Below are positions 22,110-29,501 of a stretch of 29,501 nucleotides of DNA, piece after piece. The notes under the pieces are model-generated. The model did not search any database. It saw only the letters and a list, made by a program, of their open reading frames with translations, and had not been told where the DNA came from. How positions within the stretch are numbered: position 1 is the stretch's first letter; each line of letters opens with the position of its first letter. Source of the DNA: JAJPXC01 sp964562375 (GTDB lineage Bacteria > Bacteroidota > Bacteroidia > Bacteroidales > Muribaculaceae); NCBI GenBank assembly GCA_964562375.1, contig CAZLSW010000038.1, positions 1 to 29,501 of the forward strand, written 5' to 3'. The translations under genes were made by a program, and so were the position numbers.

Positions 22110-23093
22110 TTAGGGGGAGAGGAGGGTTTCAACTTGGGAGAGGATTGAGGAGAGCTCGTCGTAGGTGTCGGCTCGGAGCATGGCCACGCGAGTGTCGCGG
22201 AAATGGGGAATTCCCTTGAACAGAGGTGAGGCCGCTAGGTGACGGCGTATATGAAGGATGCCGCGCCGCTCGTCAATACGGTCGATGCTCTCGTGGATTT
22301 GTCGGCGAAGCAGGGCGAACTTTTCGGCCGTCGTCAGCGGGTGCAGGTTGCGCTCGGGATGTACCGCCGCTTGCAATTCCCTGAATATCCAGGGAGCCCC
22401 AATTGAGGCCCTCCCCACCATTACGGCGTCCACCCCGTACCGGTCGAATGCCTCCACTGCCTGTTCGCCGTTGGTGATATCACCGTTCCCTATCAGGGGA
22501 ATGGTAAGGCGTGGATTGGCCTTTACGCGGGCAATCTCCTCCCAGTCGGCCTCGCCCGTATACATCTGCGAGCGCGTGCGTCCATGCACAGTGAGTGCTT
22601 GTATACCGCAGTCCTGCAACTGCTCGGCCAGGTTAACGATCACCTTGGAGTTGTGATCCCAGCCCAAGCGTGTTTTCACCGTCACTGGGATTTTTACCGC
22701 GTCGACCACGGCGCGGGTGATAGCCAGCATCTTGGGAATATCTCGCAGCATTCCTGCCCCAGCGCCCTTGCCAGCCACCTTTTTTACCGGGCAACCGAAG
22801 TTGATATCCAGAATATCGGGCTGGGCTTGTTCCACAATCTTGGCTGCCTCCACCATAGGCTCCACCTCGCGGCCGTAAATTTGTATAGCCACAGGGCGCT
22901 CCGAGGGGTTGATATGGAGCTTGCGCATTGTCGAGGGTATGTCGCGAATCAACGCGTCGGCCGAGACAAATTCGGTATACACCATATCGGCGCCCTGCTC
23001 CTTGCAGATCAGGCGAAACGACGGGTCGGTGACGTCCTCCATGGGGGCGAGGGTCACAGGTCGGTATCCGAGGTCGATGTTCCCTATTTTCAT
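22110..23093 (-). CDS. dusB: tRNA-dihydrouridine synthase
   Basis: 327 residues, the usual Dus length. It reduces uridine to dihydrouridine in tRNA, using FMN. FMN-binding TIM-barrel motifs: VTLAPMEDVTDPSFRLICKE, VAIQIYGREVEPMVEAA, DINFGCPVKKVAGKGAGAGML with catalytic C101, LTVHGRTRSQMYTGEADW, IPLIGNGDI and DAVMVGRASIGAPWIF. The C-terminal part is the helical tRNA-binding domain. The start at 23093 (MKIGNIDLG) fits the family; an ATG six codons upstream is possible. It appears to be the first gene of a run with the two DUF2807-like genes and the flippase. No convincing -33/-7 pair is visible; TATATTTG sits very close to the start. Confidence 0.95.
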   Translation of the reverse strand: MKIGNIDLGYRPVTLAPMEDVTDPSFRLICKEQGADMVYTEFVSADALIRDIPSTMRKLHINPSERPVAIQIYGREVEPMVEAAKIVEQAQPDILDINFGCPVKKVAGKGAGAGMLRDIPKMLAITRAVVDAVKIPVTVKTRLGWDHNSKVIVNLAEQLQDCGIQALTVHGRTRSQMYTGEADWEEIARVKANPRLTIPLIGNGDITNGEQAVEAFDRYGVDAVMVGRASIGAPWIFRELQAAVHPERNLHPLTTAEKFALLRRQIHESIDRIDERRGILHIRRHLAASPLFKGIPHFRDTRVAMLRADTYDELSSILSQVETLLSP

Positions 23094-23205
23094 CTGGTAC
23101 AAATATAACACGAAGATACGCGTTTTTGGTGAAATTGCCCGCTAAAAATGTCAAAAAAGCCAAAAATTGGGTTGAAATGGTCAAGAAAAGCGCCTGTTGG
23201 CTCAA

Positions 23206-23237
23206 AAATGAAAGGGACGCGTCGCACGACGCATCCC
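23206..23237 (-). terminator. Terminator-like hairpin upstream of dusB
   Basis: On the minus strand, GGGATGCGTCG and CGACGCGTCCC form an 11-bp stem (one wobble) around a two-base loop, then TTTCATTTTT. A -7-like TATCTTTG lies only 13 bases upstream (23250-23257), so a transcript from it would meet this hairpin almost at once. Confidence 0.6.
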
Positions 23238-23477
23238 ATTCGGAACAAACAAAGATACACTAATTGGTCGTTTGAGACCTTGGGACACAAGCTGCCGAAG
23301 CATGCTTGAGCCCAGCTCACTTCACAACAAATATCGGGTTGTGCTGTCCCCGAGTTGGGGACAACCTACGGTCAACTCCCTCTGTGGGCAACGGAACGAT
23401 GCCAGAGGTGTAAATCTTTAACATTATTCTGTGCTGGGGAAGGAGGGAGAGGCCATAGTTGCAGCATAGATAATCGG

Positions 23478-23575
23478 ATTAAAGCGAAAAAATGTAAAGC
23501 AGTGCATAATTATACTTTTTAACACGCTACCCCGCTGGGTAGCGCTAAGGTATCACTGCAAAAATACGCTTTAAT
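23478..23575. other. 98-bp nested inverted repeat
   Basis: Three nested perfect pairs. Outer ATTAAAGCG (23478-23486) with CGCTTTAAT (23567-23575). Middle GCAGTG (23499-23504) with CACTGC (23554-23559), extended by ATAC (23512-23515) with GTAT (23550-23553). Inner CGCTACCC (23525-23532) with GGGTAGCG (23537-23544) around a CGCT loop. A+T-rich internal loops separate them. No T-run follows on either strand, so it is not a simple terminator. Confidence 0.75.
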
Positions 23576-23618
23576 TTCCGTAATTCCAAATATTTTGTCG
23601 CTTATTTTCAATAAATTA

Positions 23619-23653
23619 TAAAAAAGCGTTGTCCCCCAGAGGGCGACAACGCT
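23619..23653 (-). terminator. Terminator of the hpt-adk-M6 protease run
   Basis: On the minus strand AGCGTTGTC (23645-23653) pairs with GACAACGCT (23625-23633), with inner GCCC/GGGG pairing, and is followed by a run of T. It lies about 25 bp after the protease stop. Confidence 0.9.
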
Positions 23654-23678
23654 GTAACTTAGGCGTTTAGCTCTAATA

Positions 23679-26468
23679 TTAATTAATCATAATTTTTTTG
23701 CAACTGGTGCCAAATTTTGCGATATACACCCCGGGGAGGAGCTCCTCGCTCTCAGCTTTCCCTCCTTTGGTGGGATAGCAGCCTACCTGCGAGCCTTGGA
23801 TATTATGTATAAAGAGTGTGCCGTTTATGCCATATGCAACCACTCGGCATCCCTCCAGCCGAATATTGTTTGCGTTATCCGTAAGGGCTGTTTTGACACT
23901 GTTGGAGCTGGATTCAACCACGGGGGTGAGGTCGGTGGCTTTGGAGGTGTAATCGTCGTTGTAAGCTTCCACCACAACGCCGTAAAGCTGGTCGGCGCTC
24001 AAGTCGCTGAATTGCCAGCTGGTAGCGCCGTTGGTGTCAACTGTGGTGCCTTCGTCGAGAGTGAGGTAATCGCCACCCCAGCCAAGGTTAATGTCGTCAA
24101 TCACGATGTTGCTGGCCACACGCGAGCGTGTGAAAGTAATCTTGATGGCGTCCATGCCTCGCAATGGGATATGAACCTGGGTGATAGCTCCAGTAGTGGT
24201 GGGATAAACTTTCTGTAGCTCGGTCCACTGTTCATCCTCACGCCCATAGACAGTGAGGTAAAGCGAATTGTTGTCGAGCGAGGCTCGGCTCCAGAATGAC
24301 AACGAACGCACTTTAGCCGGGTAGGTGGGAGATACCAGAGTGTTGCCCGACGTGGTCATCTTCAGCAGCGGGGGATTGGCTGATTTGTCGGAATCAACGC
24401 TTGTAATCTGTCCTCCCGATAGAGTCCAGCCGTTAGGTAATTCACCGTCGGTGAAGTCAACCAGCTCTATCCACGGGTCGCCAAGAACGATCGGGTAAAG
24501 AGTCACCCGATAGCTTTGGGCCTGCTCAACAGGATCCCATGCCACGGTGAAGGACGTTTCCTCAATGTCGCTGAATCGCAGATTCTCGGGTTGTAGGTAT
24601 TTCAGGGTAGGTGGCAACATGGTGAAGAACACCTCATCAGATGGCGATGACGAGTTGACGCCATTGGTGGCTCTTACTTGGCAATAATAGGTGCAGGAGG
24701 GGGTAAGGTCCTCGACATAAATCTCGGTGACATCGCCCACGTCCTTTTTGTAATAGTCGGCGTGGTAAACGGGTTGGTTGTTGTCGTCACGAGAGTAAAT
24801 ATTCACTACATAGGCTGTGGCTCCATCAACAGCGTTCCAGCGAAGGGTGCATTCGCCTGGGGTGAGTGTGCCAGCCTCGGCTGAGGGCGCTTCTACCACG
24901 ATAGGGTCGAAAATGTTGTCACCACCGTCAAAGAGGAAGGTGATTACACCGTCCGAGCTTTCTTGGATGGCGGTGATGGGCTTGTAGAGCATCACGCCGC
25001 TCCAGGGTCGCATCGAGGGGGTAGTGTCGTCGGTGAATGATGTGACGTTGGCAGTTCCGGGGAAAGGATCGCCCCCGCGAGAAGTGCTGGTGGCCTTTCC
25101 GTCGGCTTCCACAAGGTCGACGTACTGTTTCGACTTGTCGTTGTTCACTGTGTTGGAGTTCCACTGCTTGGCGTCGTAATCGATGTGCCATATGAGCATT
25201 CCGTGGCCAGGAAGATATCTGTCCCAGCCCGAACGCTGGCGGTTTTCGAGCACGTAATACTCGTTGTCGACATCGGTGGAGATAAGCCGGGCGTCGTTGA
25301 TGCCCTCGGGGTCGGAGGTGGGCAAAAGCGTGACATTTTGTTGCTCTACTAGCTCCTCGGGCTCGATCCAGCCAAGGCAGTAGCGCTCATAGGCCGAGTG
25401 GAGTGGGGGTGTGCGCGAGTTGTTATTGTAGGAGCCGCTGTCCATCAGCGAGAAGCTACCGGGGGTGAACGCTCCCGAGTAATTGGTTGCGTAAAGGTCG
25501 GGCAGCGAAAGCACATGCCCGAATTCATGGCAGAAAGTGCCGATTCCGGTCAAGGTGTTGCTACCCTTTGACAACTCCTGGGAAGTGGCGTAGTGGTCGA
25601 GACGCTTGCCGTCAAGCTCGCATTCGAGTCCTGCGCCCCAGTAGACGTTCCATGAGTGGGGCCAGATAGTGTTAGCTCCACCACCGTCAGCCTCGCCATA
25701 GCCAGCGTAGAATACGTAGATGTTGTCAATCCATCCGTCATCGTCGGTGTCGTAGATGGAGAAGTCCACTTCGTCGTCGAGCAACAGGCAGGCGTCAATT
25801 ACCATCTGGGCGGGTCGCTGGTCGTTGCCCGATGAGTTGTTACCCCCGTAATAGGCGATATTGTTGGCCAGCTTCACGGGTCCCATGATGTCGAAGACTG
25901 GGGTGAACTGGCCGTCGGAATTTTCGGTGTAATAATCTATCACGGAGCCGGTAGCCGAGTATTCGTTGAACCCTGGGGAGTTGAACATGCGGTCGTAGGT
26001 GCCCTGGGGGTCATCGATCGTAAAGGAATTGTCGGAGAATTCCACCAGAATAACGGCCACGTGGGGTGAGCCCTTGGTGGGGAAGCTCAGACGGGACGAT
26101 TCTGGGGCTACCTTGCGTTGTTGTATGCGGCCACGCTCTTCGCTGTTGCTGAAGGCGCGCATGAGAGCTTCGTAATCTTGCCATGGGGCTGCGGCCAAAG
26201 GATGGTAAAGGTCGGCCATGGGCACCAGCGTGCCGTCAGTGCCCAAGGTTGCGTAATGCAGTTGTCCGTCTGCGACTTCGGTGAGGATACAACCAGTGGC
26301 GTCGGTATAATAATGGGCATACTCATCGCCATGAAGGGTGAGCATGACAGTGGTACCGTCCTCCAGGGTGTACTCAAAGGGATCGGGTGACGCCTTTATG
26401 GCTCTTGAAACAGGAGAAGCCAGGAAGGCTATCACCCCGGCTATGTAAAGTTTTCGAAATTGTGTCAT
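23679..26468 (-). CDS. Secreted M6-family metalloprotease with a T9SS-like sorting tail
   Basis: 929 residues. Signal peptide (about 1-25), pro-region to about 130, then an M6 (immune-inhibitor-A-like) zinc protease domain with the FCHEFGHVLSLPD motif (H314, E315, H318), preceded by DTDDDGWIDNIYVFYAGYG and followed by GSFSLMDSGSYN and GHGMLIWHIDYD, all typical. After about 540 come two fibronectin-III-like modules (LRWNAVDGATAYVVNIYS; FTVAWDPVEQAQSYRVTLYP) flanking a carbohydrate-binding/MAM-like beta domain. The last ~60 residues (GINGTLFIHNIQGSQV ... LPGVYIAKFGTSCKKIMIN) match the Por/T9SS C-terminal sorting pattern, so it is probably exported and surface-anchored. Its ATG overlaps the adk stop by four bases. 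Confidence 0.93.
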   Translation of the reverse strand: MTQFRKLYIAGVIAFLASPVSRAIKASPDPFEYTLEDGTTVMLTLHGDEYAHYYTDATGCILTEVADGQLHYATLGTDGTLVPMADLYHPLAAAPWQDYEALMRAFSNSEERGRIQQRKVAPESSRLSFPTKGSPHVAVILVEFSDNSFTIDDPQGTYDRMFNSPGFNEYSATGSVIDYYTENSDGQFTPVFDIMGPVKLANNIAYYGGNNSSGNDQRPAQMVIDACLLLDDEVDFSIYDTDDDGWIDNIYVFYAGYGEADGGGANTIWPHSWNVYWGAGLECELDGKRLDHYATSQELSKGSNTLTGIGTFCHEFGHVLSLPDLYATNYSGAFTPGSFSLMDSGSYNNNSRTPPLHSAYERYCLGWIEPEELVEQQNVTLLPTSDPEGINDARLISTDVDNEYYVLENRQRSGWDRYLPGHGMLIWHIDYDAKQWNSNTVNNDKSKQYVDLVEADGKATSTSRGGDPFPGTANVTSFTDDTTPSMRPWSGVMLYKPITAIQESSDGVITFLFDGGDNIFDPIVVEAPSAEAGTLTPGECTLRWNAVDGATAYVVNIYSRDDNNQPVYHADYYKKDVGDVTEIYVEDLTPSCTYYCQVRATNGVNSSSPSDEVFFTMLPPTLKYLQPENLRFSDIEETSFTVAWDPVEQAQSYRVTLYPIVLGDPWIELVDFTDGELPNGWTLSGGQITSVDSDKSANPPLLKMTTSGNTLVSPTYPAKVRSLSFWSRASLDNNSLYLTVYGREDEQWTELQKVYPTTTGAITQVHIPLRGMDAIKITFTRSRVASNIVIDDINLGWGGDYLTLDEGTTVDTNGATSWQFSDLSADQLYGVVVEAYNDDYTSKATDLTPVVESSSNSVKTALTDNANNIRLEGCRVVAYGINGTLFIHNIQGSQVGCYPTKGGKAESEELLPGVYIAKFGTSCKKIMIN

Positions 26469-27061
26469 TTTTTCGTTTTGGGGTGTACGTCGACACGGGC
26501 GAGGGAGTGACGTATGTTGTCGAAAATATCGTCAATGGCGCCCGAGCCGTGAATAGAGTGATATTTACCCTCCTCCTTGTAAAATTCCTGGAGGGGTTGG
26601 GTTTGGGAATGGTATACGTGTAGTCGTTGTTTAATTGTATCAAGGTTGTCGTCGGCGCGGCCCGATTGCTGTCCTCGCAGGAGCAAGCGGTCAACCAGCT
26701 CGTCGTCGTCAACCTCCAGGCCTATCACGGCATGTACCTTGGAGCCGCGCTCCTCCAGCATTTTGTTGAGAGCCTTGGCTTGGTTGATTGTGCGGGGAAA
26801 CCCGTCAAAGATCACGCCCTCGGCCGTGCGGGGGTCGTTGTCGAGCAGGTCGCCAAGGATATGTATCATCAGGTCGTCGGGGATCAGCTGGCCACGGGAG
26901 ATATAGGTGTCGGCCACGCGCCCTAGCTCGGTGCCGCGGGCGATATGGTCGCGAAGCACCTCCCCGGTGGAGATGTGGTAGAGGCCATAGTTGTCGATGA
27001 GCTTCTCGCTCTGGGTGCCTTTGCCGCTTCCGGGCGCACCGAATATTACCAAATTCAACAT
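26465..27061 (-). CDS. adk: Adenylate kinase
   Basis: 198 residues, the short Bacteroidetes form with a reduced LID. It interconverts ATP + AMP and 2 ADP. P-loop GAPGSGKGT at the N-terminus (residues 8-16), AMP-site motifs HISTGEVLRDHI and FDGFPRT, and LLRGQQSGRADDNLDTIKQRL at the LID/core boundary. The start at 27061 gives the conserved MLNLVIFGAPGSGKG; the frame stays open 37 codons further upstream, but that sequence is not family-like. It lies 113 bp after hpt, across a gap with a G7 run (27122-27128) and small hairpins, and overlaps the protease start (ATGA). Confidence 0.96.
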   Translation of the reverse strand: MLNLVIFGAPGSGKGTQSEKLIDNYGLYHISTGEVLRDHIARGTELGRVADTYISRGQLIPDDLMIHILGDLLDNDPRTAEGVIFDGFPRTINQAKALNKMLEERGSKVHAVIGLEVDDDELVDRLLLRGQQSGRADDNLDTIKQRLHVYHSQTQPLQEFYKEEGKYHSIHGSGAIDDIFDNIRHSLARVDVHPKTKK

Positions 27062-27174
27062 ATCTTTTCTTTGCCTTAAAATTGCTACCGTAAAATTGAA
27101 TTTTCTCTTGCCCTTATCCAAGGGGGGGCTTGATCTATGGGCTTGAAAGCCTTGGGTTGCCTCATTGGGCAAGA

Positions 27175-27723
27175 TTACTCTTTCTGCTCCTCTTTCAGGA
27201 CGTAGATGTCGGGGAGGTTGCGGGCCAGGCCATCGAGGTCGAGGCCGTAGCCGATAATGAATTTCGGAGGGATTTCAAATGCCACATAGTCGGGCTTGAC
27301 GTCGTGCTTGAGGGCCTCGGGCTTGAACAGCAGTGTTGCAATCTTGATTTCGGCCGGTTCTTTAGCTTTGAGTGTGTCGATAACGTTCTTGATCGTGTGG
27401 CCCGTGTCGACGATGTCCTCGACAACGATTACCGTGCGTCCCTTGATGTCCTCGTTGAGGCCGAGCACCTCCTTGATTACGCCCGTCGATGCCATGCTCT
27501 CGTAGCTTTTGAGACGCAGGAACGAGATTTCGGCGTCCATGTCGACGGCCCGGAATAGGTCGGAGGCGAAGGCGAAGGCGCCGTTAAGCACGCACAAGAA
27601 CAAGGGTAGCTTCCCTTGGCAGTCGCGCTTGATGTCCTTGGCGAGTTGCTGAATGCGCTCGCCGATCTGTTCACGGGTGATAAATGGCTCAAATGTAAGG
27701 CCGTTGTAAGTGACGTCGTTCAT
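27175..27723 (-). CDS. hpt: Hypoxanthine phosphoribosyltransferase
   Basis: 182 residues, standard length. A purine-salvage enzyme making IMP/GMP from hypoxanthine/guanine and PRPP. The PRPP loop VIVVEDIVDTGHT is intact, preceded by LFLCVLNGAFAFASDL and SFLRLKSYESMASTG and followed by KPDYVAFEIPPKFIIGYGLDLDG (purine-binding loop). The start at 27723 (MNDVTYNGLTFEPFI) is preferred over an in-frame ATG 27 codons upstream, because a good promoter lies between the two. It is the first gene of the hpt-adk-protease run. Confidence 0.96.
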   Translation of the reverse strand: MNDVTYNGLTFEPFITREQIGERIQQLAKDIKRDCQGKLPLFLCVLNGAFAFASDLFRAVDMDAEISFLRLKSYESMASTGVIKEVLGLNEDIKGRTVIVVEDIVDTGHTIKNVIDTLKAKEPAEIKIATLLFKPEALKHDVKPDYVAFEIPPKFIIGYGLDLDGLARNLPDIYVLKEEQKE

Positions 27724-27741
27724 GGGGCAAGAATATTGTCG

Positions 27742-27774
27742 CGAATTTAGTGATTTTCCTTGAATTTCGCCAAA
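27742..27774 (-). promoter_or_regulatory. Promoter of hpt
   Basis: On the minus strand TTTG (27771-27774), a 21-bp spacer and TAAATTCG (27742-27749; one mismatch to TAnnTTTG). It lies about 20 bases before the chosen hpt start, which it supports. Confidence 0.6.
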
Positions 27775-27859
27775 TATTTTTGCGGAATGCTTTTCACCTT
27801 TCACTCGGGCGTGATATAATTCTTTTGGACGACTTTTTCAGGGCTAGCTTGGCGCAAAG

Positions 27860-27891
27860 AGAAGGGAGCCACGCTTGGTAGCATGGCTCCC
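27860..27891 (-). terminator. Terminator of the rpsB-tsf operon
   Basis: On the minus strand GGGAGCCATGCT pairs with AGCGTGGCTCCC (27880-27891 with 27864-27875; one wobble) around a four-base loop, followed by a T-rich tract (TTCTCTTTG). It begins about 20 bp after the tsf stop. Confidence 0.82.
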
Positions 27892-27912
27892 CCTATAGAA
27901 ATTAGTGAGATA

Positions 27913-28911
27913 TTAGTCCTGGTTGAGGTTGACGCGGGCGAAGTCAACGGCAACGAGGCCCTTCTGGGTCTTGCCGAGGAACTCACCGACGGTGATTTTC
28001 TCGTCCTGGATGTAGGATTGCTCCATCAAGCAGCTCTCCTTGAAGAACTTGTTCAAGCGGCCCTTGGTGATGTTCTCGATCATGGCTGCGGGCAGGTTGG
28101 CTGCCTTCTCCTCGGAAACGGTCTTGATGATCTCGCGACCCTTGGCTGCCTCGTCTTCGGTGATCCAGCCCTTGGTGATGTTCGACGAGATGTGGTCGTC
28201 GGTGTCGAAGTGGTTGGGGTTCAAGCCTGCTTTCTTCAGGGCGTGCTCAACGGCCTTCCATACCTGCTCCTGCTTAGTCTTCTCGATGGCCACAGCCTTC
28301 TCGCTTTCGATAACGGAAGCGGGCACGTGGTCGCGGTCGACAGCTGAGGGGTTCATGGAGGCGATCTGCATGGCGATCTCGCGGCCTACCTGGGGATCAA
28401 CGCCCTCAAGGTTGAAGCCTACGATGGTCGACAGCTTGTGGTTGAAGTGGTTGTAAACGGCTACCGAGGGAGCCTCAACGGTGATGTAATCGCCGATTTC
28501 GGTCTTCTCGCCAGTTTTGCCGGTCTCCTCGACAACGAGGTCGGCCACAGTGCGGCCGTCGATGGTGAGGGCTTTGAGCTCGTCGAGGGTCTTCACCTGA
28601 GCCTTAACGGCCGCGTCGATGATTTGCTCGGCGAGGGCTACGAAGCCAGCGTTCTTGGCTACGAAGTCGGTCTCACACTTGAGGGAGAGAACGGCGCCGA
28701 ATTTGCCGCACTCGCATGCTTTGGCCACTACGTGACCCTCGGCTGCCTGACGGTCCTCGCGCTTGGCGGCTACAGCCTGGCCTTTCTTGCGGAGGATCTC
28801 AACTGCGGCCTCGATGTTGCCATCAGTCTCGATGAGGGCTTTCTTGCAGTCCATCAAGCCGGCCTGGGTGAGGTTGCGGAGCTTGGTGATCTCTGCTATT
28901 GTTACTGCCAT
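27913..28911 (-). CDS. tsf: Translation elongation factor Ts
   Basis: 332 residues, the longer Bacteroidetes form (E. coli EF-Ts is about 283). It is the guanine-nucleotide exchange factor for EF-Tu. The N-terminal UBA-like module (VTIAEITKLRNLTQAGLMDCKKAL) is followed by EDRQAAEGHV and the EF-Tu-contact core LKCETDFVAKNAGF, with the conserved TDFV. The C-terminal part has the dimerisation repeat and the closing motif SYIQDEKITVGEFLGK. It lies 37 bp after rpsB on the same strand, the near-universal rpsB-tsf pair, and ends at a terminator. Confidence 0.98.
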   Translation of the reverse strand: MAVTIAEITKLRNLTQAGLMDCKKALIETDGNIEAAVEILRKKGQAVAAKREDRQAAEGHVVAKACECGKFGAVLSLKCETDFVAKNAGFVALAEQIIDAAVKAQVKTLDELKALTIDGRTVADLVVEETGKTGEKTEIGDYITVEAPSVAVYNHFNHKLSTIVGFNLEGVDPQVGREIAMQIASMNPSAVDRDHVPASVIESEKAVAIEKTKQEQVWKAVEHALKKAGLNPNHFDTDDHISSNITKGWITEDEAAKGREIIKTVSEEKAANLPAAMIENITKGRLNKFFKESCLMEQSYIQDEKITVGEFLGKTQKGLVAVDFARVNLNQD

Positions 28912-28948
28912 AATTGTATTCCTTTCTTGGTTAAGAGATTAATGAAAA

Positions 28949-29501
28949 TTACTCGGCTGCTGCCTCAGTGGCCTCAGCTGCGGGAGCCTCCTCGGCTGCG
29001 GGAGCCTCAGCTTCCTCGCGGCGCACGCGACGACGCTCACGCTTGGGAGCTTCCTTAGCCTCGGGTGCGTCCTTGTCCTCGGGCATATCCACCTTCTCGG
29101 CTTTGCGCTCCTCCAGGCCCTCGGCCATGGCGGATACAACGGTGTCGAGGATGATTTCGATCGACTTGGATGCGTCGTCGTTGGCGGGAATCATGAAGTC
29201 GATGTTGGTGGGGTCGGAGTTGGTGTCGACCATCGCGAACACGGGGATGCCCAGACGGTTGGCCTCGGCAACGGCGATGCGCTCTTTCAGCACGTCAACC
29301 ACGAAGAGGGCGGAGGGAAGACGGTTCAAGTCGGCGATGGAGCCGAGGTTCTTCTCGAGCTTGGCGCGCTGACGGGTGATTTGGAGTTTCTCGCGCTTGG
29401 AGAGGTTGTCGAAAGTGCCGTCCTTGGACATTTTGTCGATGGAGGTCATCTTCTTCACAGCCTTGCGGATGGTGGGGAAGTTGGTGAGCATACCGCCGGG
29501 C
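28949..29501 (-). CDS. rpsB: 30S ribosomal protein S2 (N-terminus beyond window)
   Basis: The frame runs off the right edge with PGG before MLTNFPTIRKAVKKM, so the gene is cut about 100 codons into the protein; the internal ATG at 29491 is not the start. Visible S2 blocks: KREKLQITRQRAKLEKNLG, LPSALFVVDVLKERIAVAEA, RLGIPVFAMVDTNSDP and IDFMIPANDDASKSIEII. After the folded domain comes an acidic and basic low-complexity tail ending in alanine/glutamate repeats (EAPAAEEAPAAEATEAAAE), as in many Bacteroidetes S2 proteins. Confidence 0.97.
   Translation of the reverse strand, partial: PGGMLTNFPTIRKAVKKMTSIDKMSKDGTFDNLSKREKLQITRQRAKLEKNLGSIADLNRLPSALFVVDVLKERIAVAEANRLGIPVFAMVDTNSDPTNIDFMIPANDDASKSIEIILDTVVSAMAEGLEERKAEKVDMPEDKDAPEAKEAPKRERRRVRREEAEAPAAEEAPAAEATEAAAE

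Larger units (their letters stand above)
23094..23678. other. Gene-free structured interval between dusB and the M6 protease
   Basis: 585 bp without a convincing gene. From right to left it holds the protease terminator (23619-23653), a 98-bp nested inverted repeat (23478-23575), a stretch with a 35-codon minus-strand frame (23317-23424, start CAT at 23422-23424), a short hairpin TGTCCCC/GGGGACA (23345-23351 with 23357-23363), a GGTC/GACC stem near 23266-23279, a promoter-like TATCTTTG (minus strand, 23250-23257) and a terminator-like hairpin (23206-23237). No tRNA, SRP, RNase P or tmRNA signature is visible. The density of structure suggests a non-coding RNA or a dispersed element. Confidence 0.6.

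Noticed and set aside
23090..23320. A 76-codon minus-strand frame overlapping the dusB start
   Set aside because: It covers the hairpin and promoter-like sequence upstream of dusB and runs into dusB out of frame; cysteine-rich and without recognisable features.
27122..27128. G7 run as a phase-variable tract
   Set aside because: It lies in the hpt-adk gap upstream of the chosen adk start and outside coding sequence, so slippage would not switch a gene.

Overview
The window reads as chromosomal DNA of a Bacteroidota bacterium of the order Bacteroidales, most likely a gut lineage such as Muribaculaceae or a relative; the family-level guess is inference. The grounds are Bacteroidetes-type promoters (TTTG, about 20 bp, TAnnTTTG), few Shine-Dalgarno sites, a single-chain large PurL, a cysteine-less PurF-like paralogue, a metalloprotease with a T9SS-like sorting tail, and a small Bacteroidales-type outer-membrane barrel. 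Most of the sequence is G+C-rich housekeeping DNA. The clearest exception is an A+T-rich island at about 18.3-19.1 kb.

Layout. 0-1.2 kb: the tail of an Rpn/PD-(D/E)XK-type protein carrying a 12-bp in-frame repeat, a small acidic protein and an outer-membrane barrel. 1.3-6.5 kb: purL and a purF-like gene, with a hairpin between them. 6.6-10.4 kb: an etfB-etfA-acyl-CoA dehydrogenase operon with a clear promoter and a clear terminator. 10.4-12.1 kb: ECF sigma factor, four-TM membrane protein and ogt, convergent with a ThuA-like gene. From 12 kb to the right end every gene is on the minus strand. In transcription order these are: rpsB (partial)-tsf; hpt-adk-M6 protease; a 0.6-kb structured gene-free gap; dusB, two DUF2807-like secreted proteins and a polysaccharide flippase; a GNAT toxin-antitoxin-like pair; dsbD-mazG-small secreted protein-topB; and thuA-like.

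Functional themes. Purine metabolism recurs (purL, purF-like, hpt, adk, and MazG for NTP clean-up). The etf/acyl-CoA dehydrogenase operon is a flavin-based electron-transfer unit. The dusB-to-flippase run is an envelope group.

The most unusual signals are: (1) a family of 7-bp tandem arrays at gene ends, several of which contain the stop codons of their neighbouring genes and, because 7 is not a multiple of 3, put stops in all three frames; (2) an 8-bp repeat family found both between genes and inside the ogt coding sequence; (3) a GNAT toxin-like gene coupled by a 1-base overlap to a 55-codon upstream gene that resembles no classical GNAT-toxin antitoxin; (4) a PurF homologue whose glutaminase site is gone while its Fe-S cysteines and PRPP loop remain; and (5) a gene-free interval with a 98-bp nested inverted repeat.
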